DNA of 64,000 nucleotides from Bog-950 sp964493695 (GCA_964493695.1 CAZBPG010000003.1:1-64000), one strand, 5' to 3'. Shown: positions 50,582 through 60,556, counted from the first letter of the stretch. Notes: generated by a model from the letters alone, not told the origin. Translations and numbers: made by a program.

Positions 50582-51895
50582 ATGAATATTGTATTTCTGG
50601 TTATAGGATTAGTGGTTGGTCTTGCTTTGGCATTTTTGTTTCTAAAAGGCAGAAACGAAAGCGCTTTGAGTACCGCCAATGAAAAAGCGCGGCTGTTGGA
50701 GCAAAATGTGAATGATTTGAAAAATGATTTGCGAAATACCGTAACAGAAGCTGAGCGTAAACTAAATGAGGAAAGAAAGAAAACGGAAGAACTCAACTCA
50801 TCGTTTGCATCCTCTAAAACTGAAAATGAAAATCTTCGTCTGAAGTTAGCGGAGCAGAAAAGCGAATTGGAACAACTGAATCAGAAATTCACCAAAGAGT
50901 TCGAGAATCTTGCCAACAGAATACTGGATGAAAAAAGCCAGAAGTTTACCGAGCAGAACAAAACAAATCTTGATATCATTCTGAATCCGCTTAAAGACAG
51001 AATCAAAGAGTTTGAAGCAAAGGTTGATAAAACCTACAAAGACGAATCTGCAGAGCGCATTACGCTTAAAACCGAAATCAAAAATCTGATTGACCTCAAT
51101 AAGCAGATAAGCGAAGAGGCAAACAATCTTGCAACCGCGCTTAAAGGCGATAATAAACAACAAGGCAACTGGGGCGAAATGGTGTTAGAGAAAGTTCTGG
51201 AACGCAGCGGACTGAAAGAAGGCGATGAATACAGAATGGAGTATGCCACCACTAACGCAGAGAACGAAAGAATACGACCGGATGCGGTTATCTTCCTTCC
51301 CGACAATAAGCATGTAATTGTTGATTCAAAAGTTTCGCTGGTTGCGTATTCTGCTTGTGTAAACGCAGCTAATGAGGACGACCGCATTAAATTTCTAAAA
51401 GCGCACATCGAATCGCTTCGAAATCATGTGAGATTATTGAGTGACAAAAGTTATCAAACAGCCGTTGGTTTAGAGTCCCCCGATTTCGTTTTGCTGTTTG
51501 TTCCTATTGAGTCCTCCTTCAGTTTAGCCGTGCAGGGCGATGCAGAGTTATTCAATTACGCATGGGATAGGAAAATTGTAATTGTAAGTCCCTCAACTTT
51601 GCTCGCAACACTAAGGACGATTGCATCTATCTGGAAACAGGAAAGACAAACCCGCAATGCCATTGAAATTGCAGAAGAAGGCGGAAAGCTTTACGACAAG
51701 TTTGTAGGCTTTTATGAAGACTTAGTGAAAGTCGGCAAAAAGATGGACGATGCTAAAGGGGATTATTCTGAAGCCATGAAAAAATTGTATGACGGTTCGG
51801 GAAATTTAGTAAGACGTGCAGAAAAAATGAAAGAATTGGGTGCCAAAACTGCCAAACAATTACCACAAACAATCATTGACAGAGCCAAAGAATAA
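50582..51895 (+). CDS. rmuC: DNA recombination protein RmuC
   Basis: This 437-residue protein has an N-terminal membrane anchor (residues 3-21), a long coiled coil (about 28-165) and the RmuC domain with GNWGEMVLEKVLERSGL near 198, PDAVIFLPDNKHVIVDSKVS near 232 and ESPDFVLLFVPIE near 298. RmuC limits DNA inversions at short inverted repeats in E. coli, which is of interest in a genome with many palindromes. The next gene starts on the base after its stop codon. Confidence 0.93.
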   Translation: MNIVFLVIGLVVGLALAFLFLKGRNESALSTANEKARLLEQNVNDLKNDLRNTVTEAERKLNEERKKTEELNSSFASSKTENENLRLKLAEQKSELEQLNQKFTKEFENLANRILDEKSQKFTEQNKTNLDIILNPLKDRIKEFEAKVDKTYKDESAERITLKTEIKNLIDLNKQISEEANNLATALKGDNKQQGNWGEMVLEKVLERSGLKEGDEYRMEYATTNAENERIRPDAVIFLPDNKHVIVDSKVSLVAYSACVNAANEDDRIKFLKAHIESLRNHVRLLSDKSYQTAVGLESPDFVLLFVPIESSFSLAVQGDAELFNYAWDRKIVIVSPSTLLATLRTIASIWKQERQTRNAIEIAEEGGKLYDKFVGFYEDLVKVGKKMDDAKGDYSEAMKKLYDGSGNLVRRAEKMKELGAKTAKQLPQTIIDRAKE

Positions 51896-52441
51896 ATGTT
51901 CTCACTCATCATATACATTCTTGTTGCGACCATCGGTTTTATGATGGCGTTTTTGTATAAAAAATCGTTTACCACCGCTCAGTTTTTTCAGGTAGAGCCG
52001 AAAAAACTGTTGCGGATTTTTACAATTGTATTTGCAGTAGCTGTGGTTTTAACTTTCGCCCTTTCCTGGTGGACAATGCATGTGCTTGGCAACACAACCA
52101 TACCGGATGAGAGTTCGATGAAGCATAAGGACACTAAATCTGTTATGATATTCCTGATGAATTTTTTCTTTCTGGCACTTATGGTTATAGCAAACCTGTA
52201 TTCACAGGCATTAAAAAAAGTAGCCCTTATTCCGTATCTGTTGGTGTTTGGCTTCTATGTCCTTTTTGTTTTAAAAGATGCTTACTACATTTCTGATTAT
52301 TTCTCTATGTGGCAGCAGTCTCTTCAGCTATTGAAAGGCGACCTGCCCGATTTTCACAGCACCGGCTGGATGAAAAGCGGAATTGCTTTCCTGGTTACTT
52401 CGTTTAATGCGTTAATGATTTGGTGGGGCCTGAGAAAATAG
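51896..52441 (+). CDS. Four-span membrane protein, unknown function
   Basis: This 181-residue protein has hydrophobic segments near residues 3-20, 38-62, 79-100, 108-125 and a final one. It starts immediately after the rmuC stop codon, so the two are in one transcript. I do not recognise a family. The function may be linked to RmuC only by position. Confidence 0.6.
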   Translation: MFSLIIYILVATIGFMMAFLYKKSFTTAQFFQVEPKKLLRIFTIVFAVAVVLTFALSWWTMHVLGNTTIPDESSMKHKDTKSVMIFLMNFFFLALMVIANLYSQALKKVALIPYLLVFGFYVLFVLKDAYYISDYFSMWQQSLQLLKGDLPDFHSTGWMKSGIAFLVTSFNALMIWWGLRK

Positions 52442-52454
52442 GAAGCAGGGAAGT

Positions 52455-53189
52455 TCACGAATTCCAGATTTCCCAACTTTTATCGGCCTGTAATTGAAGC
52501 ATCTCTAATCCGTTTTTTGTTTTTGCTCCCTGTAGTTTTCCGCGTTCTAGAAATGCTGTTTCAGTAGGGTTATAAATGAGGTCAAACAGGAAATCATTTT
52601 CGGAAATTTTTTCGTAAGGAATCGCAGGTGCTTCCGAAGCAGCCGGGAACATTCCAACAGGGGTAGTATTGATAAAAAGATTCTCTTCTTTCATCAAATC
52701 TGAAATTTCAGCGTACGAAATGTTGTCGCGCTTTTTTCCTCTTGAGACCAAATGAAATGAAATGTTCAGTTTTTTAAAAACGTATTGAATTGCTTTTGAT
52801 GAGCCGCCTGTTCCCAAAACAAAAACCCGCTTTCTGTTAGTCGCTTGACCAACAAAATTCTTTAGCGAAGTTTCAAATCCGAATACATCGGTATTGTACC
52901 CTTTCAATGTTCCGTTCTCCACTTTAATACAATTCACTGCACCAACCTCCTTCGCCTCTTCGGATACTTCGCTTAAGCAACTCATCACTGTTTCCTTATA
53001 AGGAATAGTAACGTTCAAACCAATCAAACCCGGATTTGATTTTATAAGTAAAGGAAGTTCCTGAATACTCTTCAGTTCAAACAAATCATAACGGCAACCG
53101 CTAATACTTTCGCGTTGAAATTTTTCTTCAAAATACTTTTTGGAGAAGGAATGAGTGAGGGAAAATCCTATCAATCCGAATTTTCTCAT
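52455..53189 (-). CDS. aroE: Shikimate dehydrogenase
   Basis: AroE reduces 3-dehydroshikimate to shikimate with NADPH in aromatic amino acid synthesis. The 244-residue protein has the substrate-binding GFSLTHSFSKKYF near residue 8, NVTIPYKETV near 59 (catalytic Lys), the dinucleotide loop VLGTGGSSKAI near 125, and LINTTPVGM-like LFINTTPVGMFP near 173. It overlaps the DedA gene by 4 bp on the same strand. Confidence 0.95.
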   Translation of the reverse strand: MRKFGLIGFSLTHSFSKKYFEEKFQRESISGCRYDLFELKSIQELPLLIKSNPGLIGLNVTIPYKETVMSCLSEVSEEAKEVGAVNCIKVENGTLKGYNTDVFGFETSLKNFVGQATNRKRVFVLGTGGSSKAIQYVFKKLNISFHLVSRGKKRDNISYAEISDLMKEENLFINTTPVGMFPAASEAPAIPYEKISENDFLFDLIYNPTETAFLERGKLQGAKTKNGLEMLQLQADKSWEIWNS

Positions 53190-53836
53190 GCCTGTTTTGC
53201 CGGAAACTTTGCTTTAAACATTTGCCAGGCAATAGGCAACACTGAAATGAAAATAATTCCCAGCACAACGAATTCGAAATTCCTTTTTACCGGTTCGTAA
53301 TTCCCAAACAGATAACCGAGAGAAGTAATTCCTGCTACCCATAAAATTGCCCCGGAAATACAGAACAAAATATAACGGGTATAACTCATGCTGCCTGCCC
53401 CTGCTACAAAAGGAGCAATAGTTCTTACAATTGGAACAAAGCGCGCCATGATAACCGTTTTGCCTCCGTGCTTGACATAAAATGCTTCTGTCTCATTAAT
53501 ATACTCACGTTTAAAAAAGAGTATCCTTTCCCTCGACTTAATCTGCTTGCTGAAAAATTTACCGACAAAATAGTTGACGTTATCGCCCAGCAAAGCGGCA
53601 ACTATAAGCAGTGGGATAATGATTGCAATATCCAGTTTACCGGTGGCTGCCGCTAACGCACCTGCCGCAAACAACAGCGAATCTCCGGGTAACAGCGGCA
53701 TCACTATCAGCCCGGTTTCCACAAAAATTATCACAAACAAAATTGCGTAAGTAAGTGTGCCGTATTGTGTGAGAAGATCTGCCAGATGTTTGTCGAGATG
53801 CAGAAAAAAATCGAGTGCAAATTTTATAAATTCCAT
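53186..53836 (-). CDS. DedA-family membrane protein
   Basis: This 216-residue polytopic protein has the DedA (SNARE-associated) pattern with PLLPGDSLLFAAGAL near residue 45, GDNVNYFVGKFF near 85 and the conserved ARFVPIVRTIAPFVAGAG near 127-144. DedA proteins act in membrane lipid flipping and envelope homeostasis. I chose the ATG at 53836; the frame is open to 53917, but the extension overlaps the divergent gene's promoter and start codon. It is followed by aroE with a 4-bp overlap. Confidence 0.9.
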   Translation of the reverse strand: MEFIKFALDFFLHLDKHLADLLTQYGTLTYAILFVIIFVETGLIVMPLLPGDSLLFAAGALAAATGKLDIAIIIPLLIVAALLGDNVNYFVGKFFSKQIKSRERILFFKREYINETEAFYVKHGGKTVIMARFVPIVRTIAPFVAGAGSMSYTRYILFCISGAILWVAGITSLGYLFGNYEPVKRNFEFVVLGIIFISVLPIAWQMFKAKFPAKQA

Positions 53837-53915
53837 ATGGCGTAAAAGTAAAATAATTGCGCGCACATGAAATATTACAACCAATACGAACGAAAATTTA
53901 TCTTTACCCTGATAC

Positions 53916-56900
53916 ATGAAGAAGTTTTACTCGTTTGTGTTATTTATCGGCCTCACGTTGCAAATCTTTTCGCAAGGGCAGGCTAACATTTGGTATTTTG
54001 GAATTAATGCAGGCGTAGATTTTAGCAGCGGCTCACCTGTAGCCCTTACCAACGGAGCATTAGCCACCAGCGAAGGCTCAGCATGTATCAGCGATAAAAA
54101 CGGCAACCTCCTTTTTTATACCGATGGAATCAAGGTATGGAACCGAAATCATATTCAGATGACAAACGGTTTCGGAATGTTAGGTGACCCTTCTTCTGCT
54201 CAGTCGGCTATTATTGTTCCTAAACCTGGAAACCCGAATTGGTACTACATTTTTACCGTTGCTGCGGCAGGCGGAGCAGGCGGCTTTTGCTACAGCGAAG
54301 TGGATATGACTTTGAATGGTGGTTTGGGTGATGTAATTGCCGGAACAAAAAACACCCAGCTTTTTACTCCGTCAGCGGAAAAATGCACAGCAGCAAAACA
54401 CGCTAACGGTTTATACGTTTGGGTGATTGCTCACGGCTTTAATAACAACACCTATCATTCTTATCTGGTAGATTGCAACGGAGTAGGTCCGGCAGTAAAT
54501 ACCAACGTTGGCCAGGTAGAAGGATGGCCGGGCTGGGGATGTATGCAGTCTTCTCCTGACGGACAAAAACTTGCTTGTGCCGTGCGGAATTCAGGGTTTG
54601 AGGTAGTTGACTTCAACAATGCAACCGGAGTTGTTTCTAACCCGGTTAACCTCGGTTTAGGGGGCGATGACTACGGCATTTCATTTTCTCCCGATAATAA
54701 TCTTCTGTATGGGTTGCGTATTACCCCGGGAACAATTTATCAGTGGAATTTGCAAGCCGGAACACCGGCCGCCATTGCTGCGTCAGTCATCACCCTCGGG
54801 ACCGCAGCGGGCACAAACGCACCTTACAACGGTGGCTCTATGCAATTAGGCCCTGATGGAAAACTTTACATCTGCCAATACCAACAACCATTCTTAAGTG
54901 TGATAAACTCTCCTAATACACTCGGAGCAGGATGTAACCTTCAGTTTAATGCAGTAAACCTCTCGGGAAGAAACTCTACGCTTGGACTTCCTCCTTTTAT
55001 TCAGAGTTATTTTGATACAACCGCAATTATTCAATACGGAACTCCGAATTGTGTCGGTTACCCGTCTTCGTTCTCTATCAGCGGCAATACTTCATACCTT
55101 GATTCTGTAAAATGGGATTTTGGAGAGCCTCTCACCGGTGCCTTGAATTTTTCAACCCAGCTTACGCCCAGTCACATTTTCACTTCGGCCGGCACTTTTA
55201 CAGTGCAATTGATACGTTTTGTCGGGTGCATAGCTGATACAGCTTACAGCAGTATTGATATCACAGGCCCGTCTACCTCCAGTCAAAACGTAACTATATG
55301 CCCTAATTCAACTTATACTACTCCTTCAGGAAACACTGTTTCAAACTCGGGATTGTATGTTGATACCATTGTCGCCTCTACAGGATGCGACAGTATTGTT
55401 TCAACAAATCTCACGGTAGCTACCTTCAATATTGATGCAGGCACCAATATTTCTATCTGCAATGGAAACTCAACACAACTTAATGCCACCGGTGGCCTGA
55501 TTTATTCATGGACTCCGGTTACCGGTCTTGACGATCCGAATGTTTCAAATCCTATGGCTTCGCCAACTGTTACCACCACTTACACTGTTTCTTCTCAGTC
55601 ACCAATAGGCAACTCAATTGTTAACGGAGACTTTAGTTCGGGAAACACCGGTTTTTCATCCAGCTACAACTACACTGTAAGTAACACAACCGAGGGACAG
55701 TATTATATAGGACCAAATGCTGCTGCCTGGAACGGTGGCATGGCTTCGTGTGGAGACCATACAACCGGCAACGGAAATATGCTTTGTGTAAATGGAGCAA
55801 CCACACCTAATGTTACCATCTACTGTGAAACGGTGAGTGTGTTGCCAAATACAGATTATGCATTTACAACATGGCTGATGACTTTATCTCCGGGCAACCT
55901 GGCTCTGCTTCAATTTTCTATCAACGGCAGTTTGCTTGGTCCGGTATTCACAGCACCGGCTTCAACCTGTGTGTGGCAGCAGTTTTATCAAACCTGGAAT
56001 TCGGGAGCAAACACAACAGCTACGATTTGCATTGTAAATCAAAACACAAACGCTGGGGCTAACGATTTTGCTTTAGACGATATTTCCTTTTCGCAATTGT
56101 GCACTGCAACCGATTCAATTACTGTTACGGTAAATCCGGTTTATAGTAACACGGTGAATGCCTCTGTTTGTCAAAACCAGAATTACACCCTACCCGGTGG
56201 AAGCGTAACTAATTCAGCCGGTACTTATGTTGATACTCTGCTCACCGTAAATGGATGCGACAGTGTTATCACCACCAATCTTACAATTAATCCAACGTAT
56301 GCTTACACCGTTTTTCAAACGATTTGTCCAAGTGATTTGTATATTTTACCGACCGGAATTCCGGTAAACACAACCGGCATTTATATAGATACCCTTTCGA
56401 CCATAAACGGATGCGATAGTGTGATCACCACCAATCTTACTGTTGTTCCGCCCGCTATTACGGTTTCAAACGATACACAGGTTTGCCTTGGTTCATCTGT
56501 TCAACTCAACGCCAGCGGTGGCTTGTTCACTTATCTATGGACACCGGCAACCGGTTTAAGCAGCGATACAATTTCCAATCCCATTGCTACTCCGCTGCAA
56601 ACAACTTCATACATTGTTACTACACAGGTTGCCAGTGGCGATTTAATTTCCAATGGAAATTTTGAAAGCGGGAATGTCGGTTTCAGCAGCAGCTATACCT
56701 ATGGTACCAATATTTATCCGGCAGCTACTTATTATGTGGCGAATAATCCGAATGCTTATCATTCCGGCTTTTCCGCCTGCCCTGACCACACCTCAGGAGC
56801 CGGAAACATGATGATTATAAACGGGTCGAGTACAGCTAACACAAATGTTTGGTGCGAAACAATTAATGTGGTCCCGAACACGAACTATGCCTTTGGTGCA

Positions 56901-58643
56901 TGGCTAGCCAGCGTAAATCCCGGTAGCCCTGCCATTTTACAATTCCAGATAAACGGCACTTTGATTGGTCCTCCGTTCAATGCTTCAGCAACAACCTGCC
57001 AATGGCAGCAGTTTTATTCTGTTTGGAATTCAGGCGGCAACACCACTGCAAACATTTGCATCATTAACCAAAACACAGCCGGTGGCGGAAACGATTTTGC
57101 GCTGGATGATATTACCTTCATCGGCTTATGTAATGTAAGTGACACCGTAACCATTACAGTTCATAATCCAACTGTTACCAATGTAAATGCGGCTGTTTGT
57201 CAGGGAACAACATATACTTTTCCAAACGGTGTAACTTCCGTGGCTTCTACAATTGACACTTCTTTGTTGCAAGATCAGTTCGGCTGCGACAGCACTATCA
57301 TTACCAACCTTACTGTGAATCCGACTTTCCTTGTGAATGTTTCTGACACCATTTGTTCTAATCAGAGCTACATCTTGCCTTCGGGTAATTCTGTAAACCT
57401 TACAGGAGTTTATATAGACACTCTGTTTACTATTTTCGACTGTGACAGTATAATTGTTACAGACCTTACAGTTCATCCTACCTCCGCCACCACAGTTCTT
57501 GATACCATTTGCAGCGGCTCTTCTTTTGTGCTTCCCGATGGAAACAGTGTAAGCGTCACCGGAAGCTATCCCGTTACTCTTCTCAATCAATTCGGTTGCG
57601 ATAGTGTTGTCACTACCAATCTTTCGGTGATTAGTGTGGCTCTTTCTGCCTCAGCCACCGATGTGCTTTGCAATGGCGGAAACTCCGGAAGTGTTTCGTC
57701 TTCTGCAACCGGTGGAGTTTCCCCTTATAATTTTGACTTGCTGAACGGAGGAACTATTATTTCAGGTAATGCTGTTGGAAATTTCGCCTCACTTGTTGCC
57801 GGAAGTTATTCCGTAAACGTAACCGATAATTTTGGCTGTATGGCTGCTGCTTCGGTTACCATCAATGAACCTGCTTTGCTGGTTATCTCCGATACCGTAA
57901 AGAATGTGCGCTGTTTTGGAGAAGACAACGGAGAAATTTTCATTTCTGCTTCAGGCAGCACTCCTGGCTATTCTTTCAATCTCAATAATCAAAGTGTCAA
58001 TTCAACAGGATTTTTCTCTTCCCTCATTGCCGGAAATTATTCTTACACCGTTACTGATGCTCACGGCTGTGCTGATTCTTCAAATATAGTAGTTACAGAG
58101 CCACAGTTGGTAACCATCAGTTTAAACCCCTCTTCAGTGATAATGGACTTGGGCGAAATAGTTCAGTTGAACGCCTCCTCTAATTACGACCCTGCTGCAA
58201 CTTATCAATGGACTCCTGCAACCGGTTTAAGTTGTTATACCTGTCCTGATCCGGTGATTGAAATTTATAACAGCATTGATTACACGGTGGAAGTAACCGC
58301 GAACATCAACGGCAACGATTGTTCTGCCGAAATACAGGTTCCGGTAACGGTTATTCCGAATTACGATATTTTTATTCCGAACGTTTTTACGCCTAACGGT
58401 GACGGCAATAACGATTTGTTTCAAATCTTCGGCAACCTGCCTGCTTTAAAATATCTGGATGTAGAAATATTCAACCGAATTGGCGAAAAGGTTTTTGAAA
58501 GCAACGACTTAAATTTTATCTGGGATGGTAATTACAAAGGCAAACCTCTTCAGCCTGCTGTGTTTGTTTATACACTCCGTTTAGTGTTTGTAGATAATCA
58601 TACTGAAAAAATCTATAAGGGAAGTTTGACCCTGCTCAGGTAA
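53916..58643 (+). CDS. Giant T9SS type B sorting-domain protein with duplicated jelly-roll domains
   Basis: This 1575-residue protein has a signal peptide (MKKFYSFVLFIGLTLQIFSQ), an N-terminal beta-propeller-like region to about residue 365 (WYFGINAGVDFSSG, ISDKNGNLLFYTDG), a PKD segment near 390-445, and six short repeats of the form (T/S)xCxxxxYxLPxG...GCDSxxxTxL. Two jelly-roll-like domains (about 565-730 and 905-1070) are closely alike, each with YAF-W...W-QQFY...NDFALDDI. Two SprB repeats and a type B sorting domain (IPNVFTPNGDGNNDLFQIFG) complete it. It should be exported by the T9SS and act at the cell surface. Confidence 0.9.
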   Translation: MKKFYSFVLFIGLTLQIFSQGQANIWYFGINAGVDFSSGSPVALTNGALATSEGSACISDKNGNLLFYTDGIKVWNRNHIQMTNGFGMLGDPSSAQSAIIVPKPGNPNWYYIFTVAAAGGAGGFCYSEVDMTLNGGLGDVIAGTKNTQLFTPSAEKCTAAKHANGLYVWVIAHGFNNNTYHSYLVDCNGVGPAVNTNVGQVEGWPGWGCMQSSPDGQKLACAVRNSGFEVVDFNNATGVVSNPVNLGLGGDDYGISFSPDNNLLYGLRITPGTIYQWNLQAGTPAAIAASVITLGTAAGTNAPYNGGSMQLGPDGKLYICQYQQPFLSVINSPNTLGAGCNLQFNAVNLSGRNSTLGLPPFIQSYFDTTAIIQYGTPNCVGYPSSFSISGNTSYLDSVKWDFGEPLTGALNFSTQLTPSHIFTSAGTFTVQLIRFVGCIADTAYSSIDITGPSTSSQNVTICPNSTYTTPSGNTVSNSGLYVDTIVASTGCDSIVSTNLTVATFNIDAGTNISICNGNSTQLNATGGLIYSWTPVTGLDDPNVSNPMASPTVTTTYTVSSQSPIGNSIVNGDFSSGNTGFSSSYNYTVSNTTEGQYYIGPNAAAWNGGMASCGDHTTGNGNMLCVNGATTPNVTIYCETVSVLPNTDYAFTTWLMTLSPGNLALLQFSINGSLLGPVFTAPASTCVWQQFYQTWNSGANTTATICIVNQNTNAGANDFALDDISFSQLCTATDSITVTVNPVYSNTVNASVCQNQNYTLPGGSVTNSAGTYVDTLLTVNGCDSVITTNLTINPTYAYTVFQTICPSDLYILPTGIPVNTTGIYIDTLSTINGCDSVITTNLTVVPPAITVSNDTQVCLGSSVQLNASGGLFTYLWTPATGLSSDTISNPIATPLQTTSYIVTTQVASGDLISNGNFESGNVGFSSSYTYGTNIYPAATYYVANNPNAYHSGFSACPDHTSGAGNMMIINGSSTANTNVWCETINVVPNTNYAFGAWLASVNPGSPAILQFQINGTLIGPPFNASATTCQWQQFYSVWNSGGNTTANICIINQNTAGGGNDFALDDITFIGLCNVSDTVTITVHNPTVTNVNAAVCQGTTYTFPNGVTSVASTIDTSLLQDQFGCDSTIITNLTVNPTFLVNVSDTICSNQSYILPSGNSVNLTGVYIDTLFTIFDCDSIIVTDLTVHPTSATTVLDTICSGSSFVLPDGNSVSVTGSYPVTLLNQFGCDSVVTTNLSVISVALSASATDVLCNGGNSGSVSSSATGGVSPYNFDLLNGGTIISGNAVGNFASLVAGSYSVNVTDNFGCMAAASVTINEPALLVISDTVKNVRCFGEDNGEIFISASGSTPGYSFNLNNQSVNSTGFFSSLIAGNYSYTVTDAHGCADSSNIVVTEPQLVTISLNPSSVIMDLGEIVQLNASSNYDPAATYQWTPATGLSCYTCPDPVIEIYNSIDYTVEVTANINGNDCSAEIQVPVTVIPNYDIFIPNVFTPNGDGNNDLFQIFGNLPALKYLDVEIFNRIGEKVFESNDLNFIWDGNYKGKPLQPAVFVYTLRLVFVDNHTEKIYKGSLTLLR

Positions 58644-58660
58644 CAGTTCACCGGTTCTTT

Positions 58661-58708
58661 AAAAATCAAGATGCGTCCCGCAGAATTGCGGGACGCATCT
58701 TGATTTTT
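58661..58708. terminator. Bidirectional terminator with 22-bp perfect stem
   Basis: The left arm 58661-58682 (AAAAATCAAGATGCGTCCCG then CA) and right arm 58687-58708 pair over all 22 positions around GAAT. A-runs and T-runs flank both sides, and the genes on each side converge. Confidence 0.92.
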
Positions 58709-58767
58709 GCCTTTTGAGTTTTGCTCTTTGCCTTTTCTTCCTGCCCCCTGCCACTGCTACTGCCCAC

Positions 58768-60183
58768 TCAACTCCTATACTGCTCTATCACCTGAATCAC
58801 TGCTCCGTCATCCAACAGCGAATCATCCATATCAAAAATCAGTACATGCTCATCAAAATTCATCAGCAGGCCGCGCTCAAGGCTAAGCAACGCTTCGTGA
58901 CGGTTACCTGCCTGAAAATAAAACACTGCTTTAATGTATAGAATATCAGCGCTGTTCTCATACTTCAGTTCAGCTTCGTTCAACACCTGAAACGCCTTGC
59001 GGTAATTCTCCACGTTCAGATAAGCCGTGGCAAGGTTTATCCAGTTCTGTTTGGTTTGCGTATCGAGCTGAAAAATCTTTTCAAAAATCTCCAGGGCCAT
59101 TTCACCCTCTCCTATACTCATATACGCCTCCGCCAATGCTGCCAGATAATCAACATTCTCTTTGCTCAGTTTCACTGCCCGCTCAAACGATGAAATCGCT
59201 TTATTCCATTTCTCCTCCAGCCGGTAAGTTTCGCCTATCCGGAAAAACGCTTCATCAAAATAAGGATCTACACCTATCGACTTCCGCAAATACGACCGCG
59301 ACTTCGCAAACTCACCCAGCTTCTCATAACACTCCGCTGTTTTCAGATACAACTCCTTGTTCGGTTTCGAAAGTTTAATCGCATCCAGATAAAAATTGAT
59401 ACTCTCCTGATAACGCTCCATGTTATAAAGCACATCTCCGCTGCAAACATAAGCGGCATCAAACGTATCCTCAATTGCAATTACGTAGCTGAACGCCTCC
59501 AGCGATTTTTCAAACAACTCCAGTCCGGCAAAAGCATGTCCTAAGTTAAACCACGCCAAATGCGAATACGGGCTTTGCTCAATCAACTCCTCATGAAACT
59601 GCACACTCTCCTCATATTTCTCGGTAAGCTCCGTACAAAACCAAAACCGGTTCAACCCTTCCTCGTTCATCGGGTTCATGCGCAAGGCATCCTTAAGGGC
59701 AGTTACCACCTCCGCATACTTCTCCTGGTCCTCATATATATCTGCCAGTTCCAGATACAACTCGCATTTATCCTCCGGCTCGCTTGGTAAAGTCAGTGCA
59801 TAATCCACATACGCTTTCGCTTCCTCATGCCTACCCTCCCACATCGCCACATCCGCACGTATCAAAAAAATGTTGATGTCGTTCGGGTCCAGCTTCTGCG
59901 CTTCATCCAGCGACAGCAAAGCCTCTGCAAAATGTTTCTGATTGGCGAGTATTTCCGCCTTTTTAGTATAAAAAAAAGAAGAGAAAGAAAACTGCTCCAG
60001 CGCGCTTTCTATTACGCGCAGGGCTTTATTGTTTTCGCGGCTATCCTGATAAAACTGAATGATTTGTTCATAATTCTCCTCGTCTAAAAAAACCTGCTGC
60101 TTCTCCTTTACCGACTCTTCATACTTCTTTACCAGGTCTACTATCTCACCGAAACTCGGTTCCATAAATTCATTTTCTTCCAT
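58768..60183 (-). CDS. TPR-repeat protein
   Basis: This 471-residue protein is made of about eleven tetratricopeptide repeats of 34 residues from residue 40 to the end, for example AYVCSGDVLYNMERYQESIN and NWINLATAYLNVENYRKAFQ. It has no signal peptide or membrane span, so it is cytoplasmic. TPR arrays are protein-binding scaffolds; the partner is unknown. It is a single gene between a strong terminator and a repeat-rich gap. Confidence 0.9.
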   Translation of the reverse strand: MEENEFMEPSFGEIVDLVKKYEESVKEKQQVFLDEENYEQIIQFYQDSRENNKALRVIESALEQFSFSSFFYTKKAEILANQKHFAEALLSLDEAQKLDPNDINIFLIRADVAMWEGRHEEAKAYVDYALTLPSEPEDKCELYLELADIYEDQEKYAEVVTALKDALRMNPMNEEGLNRFWFCTELTEKYEESVQFHEELIEQSPYSHLAWFNLGHAFAGLELFEKSLEAFSYVIAIEDTFDAAYVCSGDVLYNMERYQESINFYLDAIKLSKPNKELYLKTAECYEKLGEFAKSRSYLRKSIGVDPYFDEAFFRIGETYRLEEKWNKAISSFERAVKLSKENVDYLAALAEAYMSIGEGEMALEIFEKIFQLDTQTKQNWINLATAYLNVENYRKAFQVLNEAELKYENSADILYIKAVFYFQAGNRHEALLSLERGLLMNFDEHVLIFDMDDSLLDDGAVIQVIEQYRS

Positions 60184-60334
60184 ATCATCTGTTTACGTGA
60201 AAGAATCAATTTAGCAATGCCGCTAATAAAGAACGTTGCAATTTCTATAACGACATACCGAAGGTAAATTTCTAAAAATATTTTGTCAATTCCTCTTTTC
60301 AACAAATAAAATTACCGCTGTATAATTTTGCTAC

Positions 60335-60463
60335 GGGCGTTACCCTCGCAAAGCCTCGGGTCGGGTTATTCGTTTCAAGTCCCGCATTTTTTTTCATGTC
60401 ATGCTGAGCGTAGTCGAAGCACATAAAAAAAATGCGGGAGCTTTCCACTTCTACCCCTAACGC
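60335..60463. repeat. Composite structured repeat with nested element
   Basis: Outer stem GCGTTA (60337-60342) with TAACGC (60458-60463); inner 14-bp stem CCCGCATTTTTTTT (60381-60394) with AAAAAAAATGCGGG (60425-60438). The loop of the inner stem carries TCATGCTGAGCGTAGTCG, the element also found inside mtaB. It lies in the 635-bp gap 60184-60818. Confidence 0.8.
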
Positions 60464-60481
60464 AAACAGCCAAATACAAGA

Positions 60482-60556
60482 TGCCTCGTTCCTCGGCATG
60501 ACAAAACTCGCACACTTTGTCATTCCGAACGAAGGCTTTGCGGAGTGAGGAATCTT
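60482..60556. repeat. TCATGCCGAGGAACGAGG repeat, inverted copy
   Basis: GCCTCGTTCCTCGGCATGACA and TGTCATTCCGAACGAAGG (read in parts) form the same repeat as 44180-44264 in the opposite orientation. Confidence 0.75.

Noticed and set aside
53837..53917. Longer DedA start at 53917.
   Set aside because: It would overlap the start codon of the divergent T9SS protein, and the extension is not like DedA.
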